A stretch of 64,000 nucleotides of DNA from VAZQ01 sp963763365 (GTDB taxonomy: Bacteria; Pseudomonadota; Alphaproteobacteria; Rhizobiales; Xanthobacteraceae). Under the pieces are notes generated by a model. It saw only the letters and a list, made by a program, of their open reading frames with translations. It was not told where the DNA came from and made no database searches. Of the stretch, positions 36,600-45,701 are shown one piece after another. Position 1 is the first letter of the stretch. Each line of letters begins with the position of its first letter. Both the position numbers and the translations under genes were made by a program. Location of the stretch: assembly GCA_963763365.1 (NCBI GenBank), contig CAVXOE010000014.1, positions 62,001 through 126,000 on the forward strand, in the 5' to 3' direction.

Positions 36600-38138
36600 T
36601 CATTCGGCCGCGATGCCGAGCGCGTTTTGCTGGCCCAACCGATCGAGGCAGTGGGCCAAGGTCTCGCCGTCCGGGTCGGCGAGCGCCGCGACGCGTGCAC
36701 TCGCGACCGCGTCGGCACCGAGATGGAGCGCAATCTGCCCCGCCAGCACCGGACGGATCACCCGCGTCTCGATGATCTGGAAATTGGCGGCGCCGCGCTT
36801 ATAGGTGTCGCCATAGCCCTTGATCAGTCGCGCGCAATCGGCAACTTCGAGCGCGAAGTCGCCTTTAAGTTGTGCGGCCTCCTGGACGAGGCCGAGCCAC
36901 GCCTCGATGGAGCGCTGCTCTTCGGCGAAGCGATAGGACCTCGGGCGCCAGCGGCGCAGCTTCGCCAGCAGCCAGAAGCGAAGGTAGCCCAGGACCGAGG
37001 CGGTGTTGACCTCCATCCCCCAATGCAGCCGGTCGGTCCAGCCGCGCCGCCCGGCGAACGCCAGGATACGCGTCGCCAGCCATGGCGGCAGGATCGAGCA
37101 CATTTCTTCGACGCCCGGCTTCAGGAATTCGGTGACGGTGAACGGCTCGCCCGGCTTGGCGCCGATCTCTGCCGCGATGCGATCCATGCGCGCTGGATCG
37201 ATCTTGACTTCGGCAACCCGGATCACGTCCTCGTAGGACATCCGTAGTGCCAAGTGCCGCGCGACCTCCCGCAGCAACCGCCCGTCCATGCGGGCTCGCT
37301 CGTCGGCGCTCCGGATTGCCGCCAGCCGCTCGAGATAGAGCCGGGCGTAGTTGGTGTCCTGGTAGGCGGCGAGGCGGCGCGCGCCCTCGGCGACGATCTC
37401 TCGCGCGGCGTCCGGCAAGGCTGCGATGGCTCGCTCGAAGTCGGGGAGAGTGGGCGGCGCGACGCGCACCTGCCCATCAGTGGCTGGAGAACTCTGCGGC
37501 GTCTGCGGCTGCCGCGCGGCGTCGAGACCGGCGCGAAAGCCCTTGAGGTTCGTCTCGACCGCCTTGCCGTCGGTGCGGATAGCGGCCTCGAACGCGTCCG
37601 GGGAGATCGGCAGCCGGGCGGAACCCGCGATCAGCCCGAGCATCACGGCGTTGATCATCGCGCCGCTCTGCTTGGCGAGCGCTTCCATGTCGATAAGGAA
37701 ACGGGTCCGCGCGTGCTCGGCGATCGCCTTGGCCAGCCGTGCGCTGTCGAGGCGGCCGTCGCCCATCGCGATCTTCTCCGTCACCAGATAGGAGCGGCTG
37801 GTCGAGGCGATCATGGTGGTGCGGTCGGGCGTGACGAAGCCCGACGCGATGCAGCGGCCCGCCTCCAGCAACTCGCTCGCCACCACGATGTCGACGTCGC
37901 CGACGCCGGGCGCGAGCGCCAGCACGGGTTGCTTGCCGCCAAGCTCGCTTGCGGTGAGCGGGACGATCTCGATGTAGTAGGTGGTGGCGCCGGTGCGCTG
38001 CGCGACGCCCGGGATCGAGGTCGACTGCACCGGGAAGCCAGACTGCGTAGCCGCGGCGACGATCCAGTCGGTGAGCACGCCGCCGCCCTCGCCGCCGAGC
38101 GCGGCGATCAGGATGGTGATGGGCTTCGCCTCGGTCAC
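36600..38138 (-). CDS. iorB: Indolepyruvate ferredoxin oxidoreductase, beta subunit type, with C-terminal DUF6537-like extension
   Basis: 512 residues. The first ~190 form the POR/KOR gamma domain: ILIAALGGEGGGVLTDWIVAAA, STSIPGVAQRTGATTYYIEI, DIVVASELLEAGR. The rest (LPDFERAIAAL..., helical, ending LGQQNALGIAAE) matches the extra domain of long alphaproteobacterial IorB proteins. With IorA it converts aryl pyruvates (from Trp, Phe, Tyr) to aryl-acetyl-CoA and reduces ferredoxin. iorA lies 193 bp upstream on the same strand, separated by a palindromic repeat. Confidence 0.9.
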   Translation of the reverse strand: MTEAKPITILIAALGGEGGGVLTDWIVAAATQSGFPVQSTSIPGVAQRTGATTYYIEIVPLTASELGGKQPVLALAPGVGDVDIVVASELLEAGRCIASGFVTPDRTTMIASTSRSYLVTEKIAMGDGRLDSARLAKAIAEHARTRFLIDMEALAKQSGAMINAVMLGLIAGSARLPISPDAFEAAIRTDGKAVETNLKGFRAGLDAARQPQTPQSSPATDGQVRVAPPTLPDFERAIAALPDAAREIVAEGARRLAAYQDTNYARLYLERLAAIRSADERARMDGRLLREVARHLALRMSYEDVIRVAEVKIDPARMDRIAAEIGAKPGEPFTVTEFLKPGVEEMCSILPPWLATRILAFAGRRGWTDRLHWGMEVNTASVLGYLRFWLLAKLRRWRPRSYRFAEEQRSIEAWLGLVQEAAQLKGDFALEVADCARLIKGYGDTYKRGAANFQIIETRVIRPVLAGQIALHLGADAVASARVAALADPDGETLAHCLDRLGQQNALGIAAE

Positions 38139-38183
38139 GCCGCCACCCCCTGGGCGAGCATCGACTCATGCCGCGCAGGGACT

Positions 38184-38300
38184 CCGCTCCCTCTCCCCTT
38201 GGGGGAGAGGGTTGGGGTGAGGGGGCTTAAGTCCATCGATAGACCGTAACCCCTCACCCCACCCCTCTCCCAACGGGAGGGGGAGCAGACCGAGCGCGTC
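38184..38300. repeat. Long inverted intergenic repeat between iorA and iorB
   Basis: GCTCCCTCTCCCCTTGGGGGAGAGGGTTGGGGTGAGGG at the left is matched by CCCTCACCCCACCCCTCTCCCAACGGGAGGGGGAGC at the right, with the shared tail AGACCGAG. The largest member of the CTCCCTCTCCCC family here; it could lower transcription from iorA into iorB. Confidence 0.85.
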
Positions 38301-38331
38301 TCGTGGATTCGCATCACAAGAAAACGTGTAC

Positions 38332-40471
38332 TCATGCGCGCGCCTCCGCGCGCGGACTGAACCAGCCGATGACCGCGCGGCGGACGCGATGCAGCGTGCG
38401 GTCCCACCAGGTCGGATTACGGATGACCTCGGCGCGATAGAACGACGGGCAGAGCACCGCGGCGTGCGCGACCTCGCCGCACAGCCCACAGCCGACGCAG
38501 CTTTCGACGACGGTCGTTACCGGCTCGGTGCGCAACGGATCGGGGTTGGGCTTCACCGTGAGCGACGGGCATCCCGACAGCCGGATGCAGGAATGGTCGC
38601 CGGTGCAGATCACGTCATCGACGCCGAACTTCACGCGCGTCACGCGCTCGCCGTGCTTGAGCTTCTCGGCATCCTCCGCCCGCACCCGGCGCTGGCGCAT
38701 GAGCTGGCATTCGCCGTCCGCGATGATCACCTTGAGGCCGCGCTCGGCGGTGCACATCGCCTCCTTCAGCGTCTTGACCATGGTGGCGACGCCGTAGGTG
38801 CGCACGGTGCGCAGCCACTTCACGCCAAACGAGCGCAGCGTCTGCTCGATGGTCATGCCGGTCGGCGTGCCGCTGCGGTTGCCGGCGCTCGACGGCAGGT
38901 ACTGCTGGCCGGTGGCGGAGGCGTAGCCGTTCTGCATCACGATGAGGACGCCGTCGCCCTTGTTGAACATGTTGGAGGCGACGCCGGTGATCAGCCCGTT
39001 GTGCCAGAAGCCGCCGTCGCCCATCACGGCGATCGGCCGTTTGACCATGTTGGGCGTGACGGCGGCTGCGCTCGCGAGCGACATGCCGTAGCCGAGGATG
39101 GAGTTGCCGAGCGAGAACGGCGCGAAGGTCGCAAACGAATGGCAGCCGATGTCGGCCGAGATGTGGGTGGGTCCCAAGCTCGCGCTGCATCAGCTTGATG
39201 GCCGAGAATACCGGGCGCTCGGGGCAGCCGGTGCAGAAGTTCGGTGGCCGCGGCGGCACGTCGCCGACCGCCGCCATCGCGGGCGTCTTGTGCGCGAACA
39301 TCTTCTTCACCCGCGCGGCGATCGCGTCCGCATCGATGCCGGCCGGCCGTGTTTCGGCGATGAAAGCCGCGAGGCCTTTGATCAGCGGCTCGGACTGATA
39401 CTCGCCGGTCGCCGGCAGGCAGCCTTTGCCCAGCACGCGGGTCTGCAGGTCGGCGCGGCGCAATTCGACGTTGAGCTTGTCCTCGATGTAGGCGGGCGAG
39501 CCTTCCTCCACGACGAGCACGGCGCGCTTGCCGGCGCAGAAGGCGCGCAGCTCTTCCGGCACCAGCGGGTAGACCACGTTGAGCACCAGTATCGGTACGC
39601 GCGAGGCGCCGTAGAGGTCGGCGAGATCAAGCCGCGCGAGCGCGCGCAGCACGCTGCTGGTGAGCCCGCCCATGACGACGATGCCGATGTCGTCGAGGTC
39701 GCCGGGGATCAGCTCATTGAGCTTGCGCTCGCTGATGAATTTTTGCGCGGCGGGCATGCGCTCTTCGAGCTTGAGCCGCTCCTGCGAGAAGGTGACGGGA
39801 GGATGCGCCAGCCGGCCGTATTCGAAGCGCGGCGGGCCGGGAAGCTTATTTTGACCCGAGTTGATACCGCGGCGGTTGGTCTTGGTCTCAAACGAGCCGG
39901 TGACATGACAGGCGCGGATGCGCAGCTCCAGCATCACCGGCGCGTGGCTCGCCTCGGACAGCTCGAAGCCTTCTTCGACCATGCGCACGATGGTGGGAAG
40001 ATCGGGCCGCGGATCGAGGAGCCACATCGAGGATTTCAACGCGTAGGCATATGAGCGCTCCTGGATGACGCTGGCGCCTTCACCGTAGTCCTCGCCCAGG
40101 ATGATCATGGCGCCGCCGATGACGCCCGGTGAGGCGAGATTAGACAGCGCATCGGCGGCCACGTTGGTGCCGACGATCGATTTCCAGGTGACTGCGCCGC
40201 GCAGCGGATAGTTGATCGAGGCGCCCAGCATGGCAGCGGCGGAGGCCTCGTTGGTGCAGGTCTCCAGGTGCACACCGAGGTCGCCGATGATGTCCTCGGC
40301 GTCGACCAGCACGTCGAGCAGGTGCGAGACCGGCGCGCCCTGATAGCCGCCGACATAGCTCACGCCCGATTGCAGCAGCGCCTTGGTGACCGCGAGGATG
40401 CCTTCGCCATGGAAGGTTTCGCCGTCGCCGAGCCGCAGCGCCTGCACCTCTTTCTTGAACGAGCGTTCCAT
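38332..40471 (-). pseudogene. iorA: Indolepyruvate ferredoxin oxidoreductase, alpha subunit, interrupted by an apparent one-base insertion
   Basis: The first ~430 residues (from ATG 40471, MERSFKKEVQALRLGDGE) hold the pyrimidine-binding domain and the linker with CTGCPERPVFSAIKLMQRELG. The frame then turns to nonsense. The second frame resumes PTHISADIGCHSFATFAP with the TPP-binding VMGDGGFWHNG and the 4Fe-4S motif CVGCGLC...C, and ends at 38332. Removing one A of AA at 39176-39177 gives the expected RELGPTHISADIG and a protein of ~710 residues. All active-site parts are intact, so error or a very recent mutation is likely. Confidence 0.87.
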
Positions 40472-40636
40472 CGCCGGGCCCTTCGCGCGAACCGGCTACA
40501 TCTATAACGGTGGGGGAGGGAAAGCTACCGGAAGGGCCGTGGCGATTGGAACAAATCCGGGCAATGGCGAGAGCATGCAAATCGACTCGCCGAAAGATCA
40601 CTCTGTCGATGTGATAACGCGGCGGTGCCGCGTGTC

Positions 40637-40766
40637 ACCCTCCCCCCGCGAAGCGGTGGGGAGGGTCGGCGAGCGCATTAGCGCGAGGCGGGGTGGGGGG
40701 CGTCAGTCGCGCATGGAATCGTAGTTCCCCCCACCCCCGACCCCTCCCCACCGCTTCGCGGGGGAG
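40637..40766. repeat. Long intergenic inverted repeat, CCCTCCCCCCGCGAAGCGGTGGGGAGGG family
   Basis: Left arm ACCCTCCCCCCGCGAAGCGGTGGGGAGGGT plus GGCGGGGTGGGGGG, right arm CCCCCCACCCCCGACCCCTCCCCACCGCTTCGCGGGGGA. Related elements are at 49617 and 54357. It fills most of the 347-bp gap 40472-40818, which holds no gene I can support. Confidence 0.85.
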
Positions 40767-40818
40767 TGGAGTGGAGAGACCGGTCGCTCAATTGTTGCTG
40801 ACGGGTTGGCCCGATGGC

Positions 40819-41289
40819 CTAGAACATCCCGTTATTGTTGGCCGCCTTCTCCGGGATCGGCTGCACGACGTCCCAGTGCTCGACTACCTTGCCGTTCTCG
40901 AGCTTGAAGATGTCGATGATGGCGTTGCCGCGCGTGCCCGGCTCGCGCACGGCGTGAACGTGCACGATGACGTAGTCGCCGTCGGCAAAGATGCGTTTGA
41001 TCTCGCTCTTGTTGTTCGGGAATTTTTCCTTGAGGAAATTGACAAAGCCCTTGAGGCCTTCCGGACCGTCGGCGGCACCCGGATTGTGCTGGGTGTAACG
41101 CGGCCCGAGGTACTTCGATGCCTCCTCGAAGTCCTTCTTGTTAAGGACCGCGTCGTAGAGGGCGGCGACGGTTTTCTTGTTCTGCTCCATCTGGGCGGCG
41201 TCGGCGGCGCGCGCCGCCGGTGCGAATGCGAGCGCGGCGGTCACGGCGATGCAGGCGATGAAGACGGATCGGGACATGAAACGCGACAT
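40819..41289 (-). CDS. Secreted SnoaL-like/NTF2-fold protein
   Basis: 156 residues. Signal peptide MSRFMSRSVFIACIAVTAALAFAPAARA, then a SnoaL-like polyketide-cyclase fold: VAALYDAVLNKKDFEEASKYLGPRYTQHNPGAADGPEGLKGFVNFL, DYVIVHVHAVREPGTRG, DIFKLENGKVVEHWDVVQPIPE. The polar cavity His/Asp of the family (HNPG, HWDVVQ) are present, but the substrate is unknown. AGGAGGAG precedes ATG 41289. It lies 32 bp downstream of the TRAP permease gene and probably ends that operon. Confidence 0.88.
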   Translation of the reverse strand: MSRFMSRSVFIACIAVTAALAFAPAARAADAAQMEQNKKTVAALYDAVLNKKDFEEASKYLGPRYTQHNPGAADGPEGLKGFVNFLKEKFPNNKSEIKRIFADGDYVIVHVHAVREPGTRGNAIIDIFKLENGKVVEHWDVVQPIPEKAANNNGMF

Positions 41290-41321
41290 TGTTGGCTCCT
41301 CCTTACGGTCGACGAACGCCG

Positions 41322-42620
41322 TCACATCTTGGACGGCAACCACAGTGCGATGATGGGAAAGGCGATCAGGATGATGAGGCGCAGAATGTCGGTGATGATG
41401 AACGGCAGCACGCCGTAGAAGATAGTCGATATCTTCACGTCCTCGATCACACTTTTTATCACGAAGATGTTCATGCCGACCGGCGGATGAATGAGACCGA
41501 GCTCGACCGTCATCACGATGATCACGCCGAACCAGATCGGGTCGAAGCCGAGTTCCTTGATCACCGGAAAGATGATCGGCACCGTGAGGATGACCATGGC
41601 GAGCGCGTCCATGAGGCATCCGAGCACAAGGTAGAGCAACATGATCAGCGCGAGCACGCCGTAGCGCCCGACGCCAAGCTCGGTGAGGAACGTCGTCACC
41701 TTCTGCGGCGTCTGCGTGACGGTGAGAAAATAGCCGAACAGGATAGCGCCGATCAGCACGGTGAAGACCGCCGCGGTGGTGCGGGTCGCTTCGAGCAGCG
41801 AACGGCGGGTGTCCGTGCGCGACAGCTTTCCGCGCACTACGCCGATGATGAACGCGCCCGCGGCGCCGCAGCCCGCCGCCTCGGTCGCGGTGAACATCCC
41901 GCCATAGATGCCGCCGATCACGAACGCGAACAGGAGCAGCGTCGCCCAGACATCCTTGAGCGCCGCCCGGCGCTCCGGCCAGGATGCGCGCTCGCCGGCC
42001 GGCAGAAATCCAGGACGCGCGTGGCCGATGATCGTGATGGTGATCATGTACATGCCGACCGCGAGCAGACCCGGCAGGATGCCCGCGATGAACAGCTTGC
42101 CGACGTCCTGCTCGGTGATCAGCCCATAGACGGCAAATACCGTCGAGGGCGGGATCATGATGCCGAGTGTGCCGCCGGCGGCGATCACGCCGGTCGCAAA
42201 GGATTGCGGATACTTGAACCGCAGCATCTCCGGGTAGGCGACACGGGAGAACGTGGCGGCGGTCGCGACCGACGAGCCGCAGATCGCCGCGAAACCGCCG
42301 CAGGCCGCGATGGTGGCGATACCGAGCCCGCCGCGCAGATGGCCCATGAAGGCGTTGCCGGCGCGGAACAGTTCGCGGCTCATGCCTGACGTGGTCGCAA
42401 ACGACCCCATCAGCAGGAACATCGGCACGACGGCGAAATTGTAGTCCGTCACCGTGCGCATCGAGGTCTGCCCGACCATCTTGAGCGCAGGTCCCGCGCC
42501 CACGATGTAGCCGAACCCGGTCACGCCCACGAGGCCCATCGCCATGCCGACCGGCACGCGCAGCAGCATCAGCACGAACAGCGCGGCGAATCCGATGATG
42601 GCGATGGCGTCGGTGCTCAT
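41322..42620 (-). CDS. dctM: TRAP transporter large permease (DctM)
   Basis: 432 residues with about twelve hydrophobic segments. FVLMLLRVPVGMAMGLVG, VPMFLLMGSFATTSGMSRELF, IMIPPSTVFAVYGLITEQDVGKLFIAGILPG and HPPVGMNIFVIKSV are hallmark DctM segments. Carries out sodium- or proton-driven uptake of a carboxylate delivered by DctP. Downstream of the dctQ gene by 10 bp. ATG 42620 (MSTDAIAII) follows the dctQ stop closely, so translational coupling is likely. Confidence 0.95.
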   Translation of the reverse strand: MSTDAIAIIGFAALFVLMLLRVPVGMAMGLVGVTGFGYIVGAGPALKMVGQTSMRTVTDYNFAVVPMFLLMGSFATTSGMSRELFRAGNAFMGHLRGGLGIATIAACGGFAAICGSSVATAATFSRVAYPEMLRFKYPQSFATGVIAAGGTLGIMIPPSTVFAVYGLITEQDVGKLFIAGILPGLLAVGMYMITITIIGHARPGFLPAGERASWPERRAALKDVWATLLLFAFVIGGIYGGMFTATEAAGCGAAGAFIIGVVRGKLSRTDTRRSLLEATRTTAAVFTVLIGAILFGYFLTVTQTPQKVTTFLTELGVGRYGVLALIMLLYLVLGCLMDALAMVILTVPIIFPVIKELGFDPIWFGVIIVMTVELGLIHPPVGMNIFVIKSVIEDVKISTIFYGVLPFIITDILRLIILIAFPIIALWLPSKM

Positions 42621-42630
42621 CGTGGCGATC

Positions 42631-43218
42631 TCATTCGACCGGCTTCATCTGAAATTGACCGCCCAGCAATTCGGGATGGAAGATCAGCCGATAGGTCCGC
42701 ACCGCGATCAGCAGCACCGCCGAGACGTCGCCGAGCCAGGCGAGCAGGAAGAACGGCCAGGTCGGAAGCCGCAGATCGAAGGTCAGGACGTTGTCGTTGT
42801 AGGTGACGAGCACCTTGTCGAACAGCGTGTAGGTCTGCACCGCGACCACGAACAGCAGCACGAGCGTGGCGAATACGTCGAGGATCCGCTGCAGCTTCGG
42901 GCCGACATTGGCGTAGAGCAGGTCGACCGTGATGTGCCCGCCACGGTAGCTCGTCGCCGCGATGCCCCAGAAGATCAGGATGCCGAGGAGCAGGCGGCCG
43001 AAGTCGTAGCTGTCCGGGATCGAGACGTTGAAGAAATAGCGCAGCATCACCGAGATGAAGGTGTCGGCGGCGACCAGCCCGACGAAGAATGCGGCGATGA
43101 GTTCGATCGCATCGATGAAGCGATCCATCGGGTTGCGCTCGAGCTGCTTGATGCCGAGCGCGACATCGAGAGGCACATGGTCGCCTTGCGGATCGCCTGC
43201 TGCGTTGTGATCAGCCAT
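42631..43218 (-). CDS. dctQ: TRAP transporter small permease (DctQ)
   Basis: 195 residues with four membrane segments after a ~30-residue polar leader: IELIAAFFVGLVAADTFISVMLRYFF, FGRLLLGILIFWGIAATSYRGGHITVDLL, ILDVFATLVLLFVVAVQTYTLF, LPTWPFFLLAWLGDVSAVLL. RGGHITVDLL is the conserved DctQ core. It sits between dctP (204 bp upstream) and dctM (10 bp downstream) on the same strand. Confidence 0.92.
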   Translation of the reverse strand: MADHNAAGDPQGDHVPLDVALGIKQLERNPMDRFIDAIELIAAFFVGLVAADTFISVMLRYFFNVSIPDSYDFGRLLLGILIFWGIAATSYRGGHITVDLLYANVGPKLQRILDVFATLVLLFVVAVQTYTLFDKVLVTYNDNVLTFDLRLPTWPFFLLAWLGDVSAVLLIAVRTYRLIFHPELLGGQFQMKPVE

Positions 43219-43422
43219 TCATCGCTCTTTCACGCAGACATTCGTGTTCGGCCCGTCGTCGGGAACGCGGTCGCGGCTGCTGCCGAGAATGCCGTGTCTT
43301 GAAGCGAGGTGTCTTGAAGCGAGGCGTCTTGTGGAAACGGCGGCGGAAAGGTTCGCCGCCGTTGTGGTCGAATATGGTCGCGAGTGCGCCGGACTGCCGG
43401 CGCTATCGCGATCCGTCCTGGT

Positions 43423-44469
43423 TCAATATCCGGCCTTGTTTTGCTCGAGCGCGGCCTTGAGCTCCTTCATCACGACCTCAGGATCGGCGCCCGCCTTGCG
43501 CACGCCGTCCGCCCAGCTCTTGTGCAGCGGCTCGGCCGACTGCTTCCATTCGGCAACCTGCGCCGGAGTGGCGGTGTAGACTTCGTGGTCCGGCATCGCC
43601 TTCAGCTTGTTGATGCCGGCGGCTTCGAAATCCGCCCAGGGGCCGGCGAACTTCGCTGCCCAGTCGTTGGTGCAGTGGTCGTCGATCACCTTTTTCTGCG
43701 CCGGCGACATGGCGGCGTAGACCTTGGGATTCATCAGCCACTGGAAGGTGGTCGTCGCGACCGGCAGTTCGAGGTGATACTTGGTCACCTTGTCGACACC
43801 GAGCAGCGGAACCGAGCCCCACGGGAAGCCGACCGCATCGGCGACGCCCTTCTCCAGTACGTCGCGCACTTCGGTCGCGCTCGCCTGCACGTTGGTGCCG
43901 CCGAGCAGCGTCACCCACGCCGCCATCGTGGCATGCGAAGGACGCACCTTCATGCCCTTGATGTCGCCCGGCACGGTGATCTTCTTGGTGCGGGAGTGCC
44001 ACCGCAGCGGATCGAGAATGAAGGAGAAGCAAAGCTTGGTGTCCTTCATCTCGGTCGGCGCGTATTTGCGGTACCAGGCGTCGATGGCGCGGATGCCGCC
44101 ATGCGCTTCGCTGACCAGGAACGGCAATTCGCCGGCCGCGATGATCGGGAAACGGCCCGGCTGATACCCCGGATTGACGTAGGTGAAGTCGGCGATGCCG
44201 TCGCGCGCCATGTCGTAATGGTCGAAGGCCTTGCCGAGCTGCTGCGACGGATAGACCTTCGATTTGATCGTGCCGTTCGAGGCCTTCTCGACCGATGCGC
44301 TCCATTCCTCCATCGCTTTCTGCAACGGATGCGTCGGCGGTACCCAGTGCGACAGCTTGAGATCGAAGGTCTTGTCCTGCGCGGACACGACGGGCGCTCC
44401 AAGCGCGATGGCAAGACCCGCCGAAGCAAGCAATGTTGCAACGGCATGCTTAACGTGACGCGACGGCAT
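43423..44469 (-). CDS. dctP: TRAP transporter substrate-binding protein (DctP)
   Basis: 348 residues. Sec signal through APVVSAQ, then LKLSHWVPPTHPLQKAMEEWSASVEKASNGTIKSKVYPSQQLG, and the conserved Arg/Pro region GMKVRPSHATMAAWVTLLGGTNVQASATEV that contacts the ligand carboxylate. The close matches to aromatic-acid-type receptors and the methyltransferase/aromatic genes next door make an aromatic or hydroxy acid plausible but unproven. GGGAGG lies 5 nt before ATG 44469; ATG 44472 is directly adjacent. Confidence 0.92.
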   Translation of the reverse strand: MPSRHVKHAVATLLASAGLAIALGAPVVSAQDKTFDLKLSHWVPPTHPLQKAMEEWSASVEKASNGTIKSKVYPSQQLGKAFDHYDMARDGIADFTYVNPGYQPGRFPIIAAGELPFLVSEAHGGIRAIDAWYRKYAPTEMKDTKLCFSFILDPLRWHSRTKKITVPGDIKGMKVRPSHATMAAWVTLLGGTNVQASATEVRDVLEKGVADAVGFPWGSVPLLGVDKVTKYHLELPVATTTFQWLMNPKVYAAMSPAQKKVIDDHCTNDWAAKFAGPWADFEAAGINKLKAMPDHEVYTATPAQVAEWKQSAEPLHKSWADGVRKAGADPEVVMKELKAALEQNKAGY

Positions 44470-44621
44470 CATTTCCTCCCTGATAGGTGTTGGCCGCTGG
44501 TTGGCCTTTGGTTCCATTCAGCCCGAAGTTGCGCGCACTGTAAAGTGACAGTCTGTCCACCCAACTGGCGTGGGCGGCGGAATTGGTCTAAGCGGATCGC
44601 GCCGTTGGAGCTTGCCGACGG

Positions 44622-45701
44622 ATGCTTGGACCAAAGTGGAATAAAATCGTGGACGGCAAGAGTGCCAAGGATTCCGCGTCGGCAAATCCGGCGGTGCTGC
44701 ACAAGAAGATGTTGCAGCTTTTGAGCAGCCTGTGGGTCACGCGGGCTGTGGGAACGTTCGCTCGCCTTCGGCTTGCCGACGCAATGGAGGCAGGCGCGCA
44801 GGATCATGCGGCGATCGCCGCCGCGCGCGGTCTCGTCCCGGACCGGGTCTACCGTTTGCTGCGCGCGCTTTCGACCGTTGGCGTCGTCAGCGAGCCCGCC
44901 CGCGGCCGTTTCGTGCTCACGCCGCTCGGCAGCCTGCTCAGCTCGCGCTCGCCCGACGCCATGACGACCACGGCGACCTATCTCAACGATTATTTCGCCG
45001 ACATGTGGATGCACCTCGACGATGCGCTTGCCGGCCACGTCACGGGTTTCGAGGCGCTCAAGGGCAAGCCGTTCTTCGACTGGCTCGGCGCGCATCCCGA
45101 TGAGGCCAAGCGGTTCAACCGGATGATGTTCGAGGTGCACGGTCCGGAGACTCCGGCGATCGTCGCCGCCTATGACTTCTCAGCGTTCGAGCACATCGTC
45201 GACATCGGCGGCGGCAACGGTGCGCTGATTTCCGCGATCCTCGCCGCTTATCCCAACCGCCGTGCGACGCTCTTCGACATGGCGGAGGCCGTCGCGGCTG
45301 CGAAGCGCGAGGAGGGCGGGCCGCTCCCTGGCGTCACGTTCGTCACCGGCAACGTGTTCGAGGCTGCGCCGGAAGGCGGCGACGCTTACCTCATCCGCCA
45401 CCTGCTGCACGACTACGACGATGACGAATGCCTGCGCATTCTCGGCCACGTCCGCCACGCGATGCAGCCGCACGCGCGTGTGCTGGTGCTGGAGGCCCCG
45501 CTGCCGTCCGATGACAGCCCCGGTCCCGGCCGCTGGCTCGACCTGCAGGTGATGGTGTTGTGCGGCGGGCGCGAACGCACCGTCGAGGAATATGCCAGCC
45601 TGTTCGAACGCACCGGCCTTCGACTATCGCGCACCGTCCCGACCAAACACCCGGCGATGACCGTGGTCGAGGCGGTTGCCGCGGACGCGCCCCGCGCGTG
45701 A
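44622..45701 (+). CDS. SAM-dependent O-methyltransferase (family 2, acetylserotonin/carminomycin-type)
   Basis: 359 residues. An N-terminal dimerisation wHTH (LQLLSSLWVTRAVGTFARLRLADAM, LVPDRVYRLLRALSTVGVV) and a Rossmann domain with SAM motif IVDIGGGNGALISAILAAYP and VTFVTGNVFEAAPEGGDAYLIRHLLHDYDDDEC; catalytic His in RHLLHDYDD. Acts on phenolic hydroxyls in the family. It starts 152 bp from the divergent TRAP dctP gene. The stop overlaps the next start in GTGA at 45698. Confidence 0.88.
   Translation: MLGPKWNKIVDGKSAKDSASANPAVLHKKMLQLLSSLWVTRAVGTFARLRLADAMEAGAQDHAAIAAARGLVPDRVYRLLRALSTVGVVSEPARGRFVLTPLGSLLSSRSPDAMTTTATYLNDYFADMWMHLDDALAGHVTGFEALKGKPFFDWLGAHPDEAKRFNRMMFEVHGPETPAIVAAYDFSAFEHIVDIGGGNGALISAILAAYPNRRATLFDMAEAVAAAKREEGGPLPGVTFVTGNVFEAAPEGGDAYLIRHLLHDYDDDECLRILGHVRHAMQPHARVLVLEAPLPSDDSPGPGRWLDLQVMVLCGGRERTVEEYASLFERTGLRLSRTVPTKHPAMTVVEAVAADAPRA

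Noticed and set aside
38184..38300. CRISPR-like repeats
   Set aside because: Palindromic elements occur singly at dispersed sites, not as regularly spaced arrays, and no cas genes are present.
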